A stretch of 64,000 bases of DNA, from the NCBI GenBank assembly GCA_021234155.1, contig JAJEKV010000056.1:3827330-3891329 (forward strand), read 5' to 3'. This document shows positions 55,121 through 64,000 of this stretch, piece by piece (position 1 is the stretch's first letter; each line of letters opens with the position of its first letter). Made by a program: the position numbers and the translations under genes. This stretch comes from Isoetes taiwanensis. Lineage: Eukaryota > Streptophyta > Lycopodiopsida > Isoetales > Isoetaceae. The notes beneath the pieces are model-generated. The model was not told the DNA's origin, ran no database searches, and was given only the letters and a program-made list of their open reading frames with translations.

Positions 55121-58051
55121 TTGGAAGTTTATAGGTTTATGGCAGCGCCGCTTGATTCTATTGCAGATATGAAGAGCATTGATGCCTATTTTTCTTCCCA
55201 ACGAGAAGACATTCCAAGTACAAGTTCACGTAATGCTTCATTTTATGATGTTAGCGGTTCCCAGTCAAATTCTGGTATGCATATGTCTGGTCCTATTTTA
55301 GTAGATAATGTTGGAGATGGAGAAAATGTTGTAGGAGTAGACAAGGATTTGGTTAACAGTACAGGCAATGGACAAGATGACACAACCAATGATAAGGAAG
55401 AGAAAAAAGAAAAGAAGAGAGAGTGGAGATTGGGATGCAGGCCGAAGGTTTAAGATTAATTGGGCTGAGAAATACCTGTACATTGAAGAACTTGATCCTA
55501 GGGGGGCCTAGCAAAAAGGGCTCCCTGTGTGCCTTGTTCTTGGAAGGATAGAAAACCTTGTTTGTTGCAATTAAAAGTGGACACGATTGAGAAACACATG
55601 GATAAGATGTATGTGAAGAAAACTATTGATGGGAAAGAAGTTAGTGTGATTGAATGGAACGAGAATTGCAAACATAAGAGGTACGTTAAGGAATACCAAG
55701 AGCTTCTAAAGGCTGAAGAGATGAGAAGTAGAGCACCTTCAATTCCAAGCATGTGGCAGAAAATGTTGGATAGACATCTTAGGGAGAAACTTGTGCAATT
55801 TCAAACAGTTTATCATATCTTGCAACTAGGCCGTCCTATGACAGACTATGAAAAGCATAAACAGTTTGTGAAACTCCAAGGCAATCCCAACTTTCCGCAT
55901 TCCCATTGGTCAAGAACAAGCGCTTGGGAATTTGCAAAAGCAATGAATGAAGTGATCAAGCAAGATCTGAATGAGATTGTTAAAAATTGTGACTACTTTG
56001 CACTTTCTTTAGATGAAGGTACTTCAAAAGATAATATTACATGGATTTGCATGATAGTTTATCATGTGAAAGGCCACATCCGACAAGCAGAGTTTGCTGG
56101 AATTATAGAACTGAAAAATGATGCAACAGCAGAAAATGTATTTGAAATTGTGAAGGAAACCTTACTTACAACATTCCAATTAACTCCAAGTGAGATTGCA
56201 GCGAAACTTGTGTGTGTTGGAGTAGATGGGGCCTCTGTTATGCAAGGCAGTAGAACGGGATTGTGTGTACGGATCCAAACAGCTTTGGAACCATATATGA
56301 TTGGTATTCATTGCATGGCGCATAGGGTTAATTTGGCATTTCAGATTGTTGATGACTTTCAATGCATTCAAAAGGTGGAAACTTTGGTGTCAGACGCGTA
56401 TGCATTCTTTAGTCGCAGCCCAAAGAGGTACGTATTGTAATGCTTTCTTTAGTTTATACATTTCTTATTTCTGATAATGTGTGTTAAATGTTAATTACTT
56501 AATTTCAGATTTCAGTTAATTTTCAAATTTCAGATTTTAGTTAATTTCGGATTTCTAACTTAATTGTTCATGGAAGATAGGTTGTAGATACGCGTGGTGT
56601 TGTGCAAGAAAATAAGCTGATTGCTTGCTGATTGAGTTTGAGCTGTTATAACATTCGGCTCATTGTTTACAGACTTAAGAAGTTTAAGGAGATGGCCGTG
56701 GGGCTGACCAAAGGAAACAAAATGCTAAAGAATGTGGTGACAAGATGGATTTCACTAAGTTCTCCAGCAAAGCGGCTTTTCAATGAATATGAAGCTCTTA
56801 TTGCTCTGGTACAAAAGTTAGCATCCACAAGAAAAGAGGGAGAGAAAGCATTACAATTGCTCGAAGAACTCACTGACATCGAAACTTTATTGACGTTAGC
56901 AGGTTAGTAAAGTGCCATATTGCTTTTGATTCCATGCTGCTATTGTTGCTCCTAATTACCATATCTAATAGGGTTGTTAACAATGTTGAAAGAAATGAGC
57001 ATATTATCAAAGTTGACACAATCTAGAACTTTATATATTTCTGAATATTCTAGGGTTCGAAAGTTGGTTTGCACAGCTCTAGATTGTTTGTACACATGTA
57101 CTTCGAGTGTGTCATATAATAAGGATAAGTTTTCCGCTTGGCATAAGTTGATTCAAATAGAAGGGAAAAATAGTACAAGCTTTCTTACATACAACTGCAA
57201 GGGATTGCTTTGTATTAAGGCGCATTCAAGACTTGTGAAGGTAAGAATTGCTATTGTAATTTTGAATTATTACTATGTCTTAATGTTTTTATTATTCAAC
57301 AGATGTATATGACTAAACCTAGGAGAAGAGGGTATCTTCCATGTAGAACGGGTGTCAAGAGGTCTGATTTTGAAGCTATCGTATCAAAGGTACGAAAGAA
57401 CTTGGCTGAAGTTGCAAAGGCATTGGCGAAACAGATTCGTGAGCGTTTTCCGAACGATGACTACTAGAAGCAATGACAATTGTGTATCCACAATTCTGGA
57501 TGAATTCCCAAGTAATTGAGAAGGTACAATCTGAATTTAAATGACGGTTGCATATATTGCTAGCCCATTTTGCATGCTCCAGACCATTGAATGGTATCCA
57601 GGTAGAAGGCATATTGGATGAAGATAAATTATTAGCACAATCACAAACCTTTGGTTCAACTATGTGGTCACATGCTGGTCAATTTACTGATAAGGAGATT
57701 GTTAAATTTGGCTGCATTACAAAGCTCTGGAACTTGCTTGGTTACAGTCAAGTGCTTCGTGAACACATGTCGGAATATTTTAAGCTTGTAGATCTATGTC
57801 AAAGAATGATCCTAGGGTCTGTGGAAGACGAGAGGACCTTCAGCATTCTGGGAGTCTTGAAAAACAAGGTGTGCAACAAATTAACAAAAAATTTGGATCT
57901 TTGCCTTCGTGCATATGGCTGTAAGTACGGAATTGAACAATTTCCATATGAACGTGCATTGGCAATATGGAATTCTCAGAAAGAACGAAGAGGTAGTATG
58001 GATGAAGTTACAATGCCGGAACCTCCAAAATCATTAGGCTGGAAAGCATAA
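55121..58051 (+). CDS. hAT transposase
   Basis: 55121-55453 is a polar N-terminal part rich in Ser, Asn and Lys. Across a frame change a zinc-finger part follows (WAEKYLYIEELDPRG, LCALF, then DTIEKHMDKMYV), a BED/TTF-like arrangement. 55529-56440 is the core: YFALSLDEGTSKDNITWICM with the first catalytic Asp, VCVGVDGASVMQGSRTGLCV with the second, and GIHCMAHRVNLAFQIV, the CxxH block. Introns are suggested at 56437, 56904-56972 and 57241-57302 (GTAAGAATTG donor, TTCAACAG acceptor). VVTRWISLSSPAKRLF near 56740 is the conserved Trp block. 57548-58051 is the C-terminal dimerisation region: GSVEDERTFSILGVLKNKVC. It reads almost whole, needing small corrections near 55500 and 57470, so it may be an active or recently active gene. 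Confidence 0.85.
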
Positions 58052-58959
58052 GGTGAGTTTTTAACTGCAAGTGTCTCCTATAAGTGTCTTCTGTAAGTTT
58101 AAGTGTCGTGGGTTTTGTAAAACATGAAGTAACATTGTTCAATGTTTTCAAGACCAAAATACTTATACTGTATTGAAAATGAATTTATTAAGTTTGGATA
58201 TTTGCTTTGGACCAGGTCGATTTTCATATGCATGTTTCTGTTTCACATGCTGCATAAGAAATCCAGAATACTTTCTCTGAAGAAGCAGTGGAATCAGTAG
58301 AGCTATCAGACTTCTATTGAGCCTTGGAGGAGATATGAATCGGCCGTGTAAAGCTTTCCAAGATGGACGTGGAGGCACTGCCGAAAACACTGTTCATGGG
58401 CTTTTTCGGCACTGTTCATGGGCTTTGCTACGATTTTATCTCAAATGATAGGTTAAAAATATTGTCTAGGGTATTCTTGTCAAATTAAGTAGTTACGTTT
58501 GTTTTGTGAAGACTTAATAAAGTTGTCTACTCGAAACCTTCATTCCATATGTGAAGACTTAATAAACTTTGTCTAGGTATGCTCATTCGATAAACTTCAA
58601 TGAGTTCACCTTGTCTAGATAGTCCACGTTATGTCTTCGAAAACCAAATAACGTTAATTTTGTGTCATTTGGTGTGTTCGAAATAACACACCTTTTAAAT
58701 TTGTATTTTATGGTACCTTTTAATTTATATTTTATGGTACTTCAAAGTTAAATGCCTTGATATAATAATACTTGCCTTATAGGAATTTCGCCTTTGAGCA
58801 TTATATAAATCCATTAAAAAAAAATATATATCGCCATCTACATTATATAAACCTTGCAATGGGTTAGACGTATCGCCTTGTAAAAATTTTTTAGTCCTAA
58901 AAAGATCGCCAATATAAATATAACCAGAAGGCTATACAAGCTCACTAAAATCATCACTG

Positions 58960-60275
58960 GTGGTAGATCACGTCCCAAGAAATGTTTCTAAAAATAAAAA
59001 ATGGGCATCCACCGCACGGATGTGCCAACCCCAAATTTTCCCCTTTTCGACGTAGGGGCACGACGGGGAAATAGTGTGGTCCCGCAGTTCAGCCACTCTA
59101 GGAGCCCAGAAAGATGCTTTGACTTCGCGCATGCGTTCAAAGCATGTAAGTTTCTCCTGAGATCAACTTTTGATTTATGATTAATGGAGTCCATCTCCAC
59201 TCGATATGAGCACCTAGTTAACTTTTCGCTCAATGCACTCTTTGCCTAGTGAGTTAATCTAAACATAGTATATAGTATGTAAGCCAGGAATTTGATCGAT
59301 CGTCTACTCCTCAAACATATGTCCAAGGGTGACTCTGGCCATCTAGATGCAACCACACAGTCGAACTGTCTTGTCGTGCCTTCTGGCAATGCCCGATCGC
59401 ACAATGTCCAGCTTGTTACGAGCCATCACAAAGTTTGGAATGGGTACCTTGGAAGGGGTTTTTGTTCTCTCTCTTGGGGTCTCTCTTTGGACCCTTGCGA
59501 AAACTCTGCATGTAAGCTCTCGTTCACTTCAGAGGCAGGGAAGGCTGTCAAAACCTAAACCCTACGGATTTAGTAGGATTTAAGTATCGGGGCATAAAAA
59601 ATGCTCCATCTGCTAATCTCACCGTTCACGTGGTAGACCATGTCCCAAGAAATGTTTCTGAAATAGAAAATGGGCATCCACTGCACGAATGTGCCAATCC
59701 CCAAATTTTTCCCTTTTCGACGTAGGGGCACAATGGGGAAATGGTGTGATCCCATAGTTCAGCCATTCTAGGAGCCCAGAAAGATGCTTTGATTTTGCGC
59801 ATGAGTTCAAAGCATGTAAGTTAATGTAGGGACCAATAATCTATAATTAATGGACCTAATCTCTACTCGATATTCGCTCAATAGACTCTTTGCCTAGTGC
59901 AATAACCTAAACTAGCATGTACTGAATGCAACCGCACAATCGATCTGTCATGCCGTACCTTCTGCGAATGACCGATCGCACAATGTCCAGCTTGTTACAA
60001 GTCATTGTGAACTTTGGAACTAATACCTCGGATGGATTTTTGTTCTCTCTCTTGGGGGTCTCTCTTTGGACCCTTGAGAAAGCTCTGCACGTAAGCTCTC
60101 GACCATTTTAGAGGCAGGGACGGCTGTCAAAATCTAGGTTTAATCATCGGGGAATAAAAAAATGCTCTATACTAATCCCACCATTCAAGTGGTAGCTCAT
60201 GTCCCAAGAAATGTTTCTGAAAATAAAAAATGGGCATCCATTGCATGGATGTGCCAACTCCCAAGAGCAAATAGT
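58960..60275 (+). repeat. complex tandem repeat array, right part
   Basis: Same units as 50575-52070. The TCCCAAGAAATGTTTCT block is at about 58974, 59643 and 60201, giving periods near 670 and 560 bp. Shared motifs such as GGGCATCCACYGCA, CCAGCTTGTTAC and GGTCTCTCTTTGGACCCTTG follow in order. The frames at 59292-59583 and similar are shadows of the repeat. Confidence 0.85.
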
Positions 60276-60440
60276 CGCGGGCTACAATCTGAATGCACAA
60301 TTTATAAAGTTAAATGAAAGGGGGCTTGTAAATATATGTAGTTACACAAATTAAAGGACACAACGACCAATCTAAAGCAACACAATTACTAAGAGAGATA
60401 AAAGTCATTATGATTAGCCTTAGGTTACATGCTTTCATGA
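60276..60440. other. no gene
   Basis: Short AT-rich link between the array and the next repeat. Confidence 0.4.
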
Positions 60441-61045
60441 GCTGACATGAGGGACTCGTACCTCCACCATGGAAAATTACAAAGCATCCTAGGGGGGTCT
60501 AATGGAGAACCTAACATTGATCACCCCCTCCGTCTTTGAAGCGAAACGAATCTCCATTCTATGGCTAGAACACAACCACAACACCATGCACACAATACAA
60601 GGGCTTGAACCCTTGGCCATGTGCCCTATGATATACCTCTTGGAACGCTGCCATGGCCAAGAAGGCTAGGCTCACAATATGAAAACCCTCACATGGAAAA
60701 AATGAAAGTACCATCATGGAGCAAGAATATACGTGACAAAATACACGTGAGAGGACTCGTACCTCCACCATGTGCATAATACAAGGGCTTGAACCCTTGA
60801 CCATGTGTCCTTGAAGCATATTCTTTGGAACACAACCATGGCCAAGAAGGCTAGGCACATATTATAAAAACAATCGCATGAGGAAAGACAAATATAAATA
60901 TAACCATGCAATACATATGGTAAAATACACATGGTAAAATACACATGGAGGACTCGTACCACCATCATGTGCACAATACAAGGGCTCGAACACTTGACCA
61001 TGTACCCTTGGGGCATACCCCTCAGAACACTCCCACGATCAAGAA
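60440..61045 (-). repeat. ~190-bp repeat in three copies with a tRNA-like box B
   Basis: Blocks GGACTCGTACCWCCACCATG, CAATACAAGGGCTTGAACC and AACNCAACCATGGCCAAGAAGG recur at about 60450-60650, 60752-60870 and 60950-61050. On the minus strand GGGTTCAAGCCC matches the consensus of a tRNA box B (GGTTCRANNCC), so the unit could descend from a tRNA-related SINE. No complete tRNA fold can be drawn, and box A is not clear. Confidence 0.6.
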
Positions 61046-61075
61046 GGATCTCCCGTGCAGATCTTGATTATTTGA

Positions 61076-61800
61076 GTGCAGATGGCTGGTAGTACAGATC
61101 CTTTTAAATACTTTCAGCATCCTATTCTTGATACAGATAATTACTTCACTTGGAGAGATGCCTTTCACACCAATATGAATATCAAGGATCTGGGAGAAGT
61201 TTTGGCACCTGATTGGAAGCCTTCTACTGATGAAGAGAACAGAAAAGCTTTTCTGGCTTTGCAGCATCTCAAAATTTGCATCTGCTCAGATTTTCTTAGG
61301 GACATTAGAGATATCACAAAGTTTCACAAAAGCTATGAAGATATTACGTTCAAATTGTGTCACTCATGGAGATGGTCAACAGTTAGCCTTGCAAGGATAG
61401 ATGTAAAATCTAAAACTAGAAGACTGTGCCAATATGAGAGATTATTTGCAGCTGGAAGATGTTAAGCTGATTCTTTATGCTTTGAATGGTTTGTCAAGTG
61501 ATTATGAACGAAGAACGCGACATCAAGAAGAAGAATGTGCAGGTGTCAGCTCATTACTCTAAAACACAGCCTGGTTTGTCTCAAAGGAGAAGTTCAGAGG
61601 TGAAGTCACAATCCAAAGAACCCTTTACTTGTTGGTATTGTGGTAAACAGGGTCATGAAAAGCGAGATTGCCATAAACTCAAGAAGGCATTCGCCCAATT
61701 TGTTAAAGATCAGCCAAATCTCAAGCCCAAGAGCAGCCAGAAGGGACTAACATCGCTAAAATATCAGAAATTACTGCAAATGTTTCTCATATTACAATTG
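61076..61800 (+). pseudogene. Ty1/copia Gag with zinc knuckle
   Basis: The frame from 61076 starts MAGSTDPFKYFQHPILDTDN, then YFTWRDAFHTNMNIKDL and NRKAFLALQHLKICICSDF, typical of the copia gag (UBN2-like) region. After frame changes near 61390 and 61470, 61486-61800 carries basic spacer sequence and the knuckle CWYCGKQGHEKRDC (CX2CX4HX4C) near 61630. Upstream I found neither LTR nor primer site; the triplicated repeat ends only 30 bp before. Gag would form the particle that packs the RNA. The gene is broken by at least two frameshifts. Confidence 0.8.
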
Positions 61801-61847
61801 AAGATATTGAGAAGCAATATCTTAACTTTGCGGCTGAGAATACTCTT

Positions 61848-63292
61848 GCATCAGACATGTGGTTGGTTGACATGTGGTTGGTTGATTCTGGAGCAACCAA
61901 GCACTTGACAGGAAAAGAAGAGTTGTTTGATCAGCTTAAACCTTATGACCAAGTCTTGGTAAAAATGGTAGATGGAAATGTTACTAATTCCAAAGCTAAA
62001 GGTACAGTTCAAATTCCAGCAACAAATTGTCTTACATTGAAACTTGAGGATGTTATTTTGGTGCCTGGACTGTTAGTTGGACTGTCAATCTTCTCAGTGT
62101 CAGCGAGTTTGACAAAAAGTTGGGGTTCTCTGTCTTGTTTACTGGTGGTTTTGTGCATATTATGAAGAAAAATCCTTTGCTTTATGTTGATCTAGACCGG
62201 CTTGGTCCTGTAGCACAAGGATGTCTTAATGATGATGGACTTTACATTACTCAAAAGAAAACTTCCAAATCGTTGGATTCCAGCACAGTATCCTCAATGA
62301 CTGCTGTAGTTTCGCAAATTCCTGAGGCGTTATGGCATGCAAGGTATGGACATGTGGCCACTATTGTTTTAGCACAAGCATCTAAGTTACAAATGGTCAA
62401 AGGATTACCTTCACTCAAATTTCATGAGCCACACTGTCATGCATGTAGGTTGGGCAAGCAAGTCCAATTATCTTATCCATCTGAAGCTGAATTTCATGCT
62501 GAATTTCCTCTTCAACTTGTACATTCTAATATTTGCTATTTACCGACCATTTCTCTTGGAGGGAACAGGTATTTTCTTGTATTTGTTGATGACTTTAGTC
62601 GATATACTTGGGTATATCCACTTAAGGTTCGATCTCAAGCTTTTGAAATATATAAGATGTTCAACTCATTGGTAGAAAACGAATTTTCCTCTACTATCAA
62701 AGCCTTAAGGACAGATAATGCTAAGGAATACCTATCTGCTGAGTTTGAAGATTACCTTGGCAAGAAAGGAGTACATATGCAGTTGATAGTCCCATATGCT
62801 CATCCTCAAAATGGAGTGGCTGAGCGGAAAAATCGTACCTTGATGGATTTGGCACGGAGCATGCTAAAACACAAAGGGCTACCTTCAAATTTTTGGGTTG
62901 AAGCAGTGATGACAGCAGCGTATGTGTCTAATAGAGAACCTACTAAAACACTTCACAATGTTACACCATTTGAAAAGCTTTATGGCGTAAAGCCTGATAT
63001 ATCACATCTCAAAGTTTTTAGATGTTTGGCATATGCTACTTATCCGAGGGAGCTATTGCAAAAGAACGGTAAGCTATCTGACCGTGCATTGAAAGTTATT
63101 TTTATAGGCTATCCGCCTAATATGAAAGCATGGAGGTGTTATTATGATCCAGTTCGTAAACAAGTATTCTCTTCAAGAAGTGTCCACTTTGTTGAAGATG
63201 CAGTCTATTCTCCAGAGTTTTATACTTCGATTGGTATTGATTATCTCAAAACTGTTTGCAATCTTCTTGAAGATGATACCTACCGTGAATAG
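61848..63292 (+). pseudogene. Ty1/copia protease and integrase
   Basis: Protease: LVDSGATKHLTGKEELFDQL near 61880; DSGA is the aspartic protease motif. Just before it, 15 bp (GACATGTGGTTGGTT) are repeated in tandem. A frameshift near 62110 leads into the 390-codon frame 62120-63292: GAG-pre-integrase, zinc motif HARYGH...CHACRLGK near 62350-62455, then integrase. The first catalytic position reads QLVHSNICYLP where copia has HSDI, so Asp is replaced by Asn. The other two are present: ALRTDNAKEYL near 62715 and QNGVAERKNRTL near 62820. The C-terminal GKLSDRALKVIFIGYPPNMK is the usual copia block. Insertion activity is probably lost. Confidence 0.9.
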
Positions 63293-63660
63293 CAGCAAGA
63301 CTTATCGTCCATACCTTCTATGGCTAAAGTATCTAATTCTGCCATAAATATCTCCAACATCACAGAAGGTATATTTAGTCATATTCCAATTGAAGTAACC
63401 CAATAAAAGTGCTCCATTCCTTCGTCATTGGCTCCCACCTCAAATCCTTACAAAGGCATTGTCTCTGAGATTTCTGAAACATCTCAAACTTCAGTTTGCA
63501 AATCTGCCACCCTGTATTATCACCTGATTAATTGAGCGGCCTGAATTTGCTGAAACTCACAATGCCTCATCTGTTGAAACTGAAGATGCTTTATCTGCTC
63601 CTCTTCGAAGGTCTTCACGAATAGCTGCTTTGCCTACAGTAGATTATTCCTTTTACCAAC
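63293..63660 (+). other. linker between copia integrase and RT
   Basis: Ser/Thr-rich spacer with several stops. Frames such as SAPLRRSSRIAALPTVDYSF (near 63598) match the usual low-conservation linker of copia polyproteins. Confidence 0.6.
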
Positions 63661-63665
63661 ATTCA

Positions 63666-64000
63666 TTGCAATCATGCCTTAATGGCTAAGGTAATGGCTG
63701 ACAAAGAACTTATTAACTATTACCAGGCCGTAAAGCATCAGCATTGGAAAAAAGCTATGCATGAGGAGTTGGACATGCTGGCTAAACAAGGAACGTGGGA
63801 ATTAGTTCCACCACCTAAAGACAAAAACATTATTGGTGCTGAATGGATTTTCAAGATCAAATATCATGCAGATGGCACTGTTTCCAGGTATAAAGCTAGA
63901 TTAGTAGCTAAGGGTTATACTCAAGAAGAAGGATTCGATTACTTTACTTTACTTTTATTGATCACGCCATTTGAGACCCAACAAGGCCTATATGGCAAAA
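63666..64000 (+). pseudogene. Ty1/copia reverse transcriptase, 5' part, runs off the window
   Basis: The frame near 63720 reads YYQAVKHQHWKKAMHEELDM, KQGTWELVPPPKDKNIIGAE, WIFKIKYHADGTVSRYKARL and VAKGYTQEEGFDYF, the first conserved block of copia RT (W-x-F-K-x-K...YKARLVAKG). After 63940 the expected ETFAPV block is replaced by scrambled text. The YVDD box, RNase H and the 3' LTR would lie beyond the window. Confidence 0.85.

Larger units (their letters stand above)
52071..58959 (+). mobile_element. complete 6.9-kb hAT transposon
   Basis: Left end CAGTGATGATTTTAG and right end CTAAAATCATCACTG form perfect 15-bp terminal inverted repeats. The 8-bp target duplication GTGGTAGA is perfect on both sides (52063-52070 and 58960-58967), and the array into which it jumped resumes directly. 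The transposase gene lies at 55121-58051. The first 3 kb are non-coding apart from a duplicated segment and a nested mini-element. The perfect TSD indicates a young insertion, although the transposase frames need introns and one or two corrections to read through. Confidence 0.93.

Overview
This window reads as nuclear DNA of a land plant that is very rich in transposable elements. The evidence is GT-AG introns, two miniature LTR elements with an initiator-tRNA-Met primer site (TGGTAYYAGAGC type), a plant-style L1 LINE, Ty1/copia relics, a CACTA terminus, a nearly whole hAT element and a Helitron helicase relic. Rolling-circle Rep (Replitron-like), ParB-like and DUF7869 genes lead me to favour a non-flowering plant (fern, lycophyte) or a gymnosperm over a typical angiosperm. 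That is inference and not firm. I found no clear single-copy housekeeping gene, rRNA, tRNA or CRISPR. Almost every frame is broken, partly by decay and partly, I suspect, by consensus errors (see the duplication finding).

Layout. 1-1.2 kb: broken minus-strand coding region of unknown function. 2.0-2.4 kb: 346-bp TRIM. 3.0-5.9 kb: a ~1-kb unit present three times, the third copy carrying a 208-bp mini-transposon with a 9-bp target duplication. 5.9-8.3 kb: decayed L1. 9.3-9.8 kb: MITE. 10.4-10.9 kb: copia RT relic with an internal tandem repeat. 13.7-14.2 kb: Helitron helicase relic. 16.9-17.5 kb: 531-bp TRIM, followed by a LINE RT fragment. 18.2-19.2 kb: HUH-type Rep gene, Replitron-like. 22.4-27.4 kb: two copies of a Cys-rich domain pointing at each other with a LINE between them; the LINE's RT core is inverted. 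23.8-30.7 kb and 31.3-38.2 kb: a 6.85-kb direct duplication.

Centrepiece, 34.9-46.5 kb: an 11.6-kb segment bounded by perfect 25-bp inverted repeats and a 4-bp direct flank (AAGG). It holds two divergent genes. The rightward gene encodes a DUF7869-type transposase-like protein (GHTHDDID). The leftward gene encodes a large protein that joins a ParB-like domain, a DNA-methyltransferase-like fold and an FCP1/NIF (HAD phosphatase-like) domain. An 18-24-bp palindrome (core CTCGACTCGCGAGTCGAG) recurs in its introns, in its downstream region and in a hairpin array between the genes. I saw it nowhere else in the window. I read this as one DNA transposon that carries an accessory chromatin or DNA-modification protein; I do not know the combination as a described element.

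46.5-50.0 kb: an unrecognised exon, a CACTA end with subterminal palindromes and a broken SET-domain gene. 50.6-60.3 kb: a ~0.6-kb tandem repeat array split by a complete 6.9-kb hAT element (15-bp TIRs, perfect 8-bp TSD), which itself carries a second mini-transposon of the 9-bp-TSD type. 60.4-64.0 kb: a 190-bp triplicated repeat, then the 5' two thirds of a Ty1/copia element that runs off the window.
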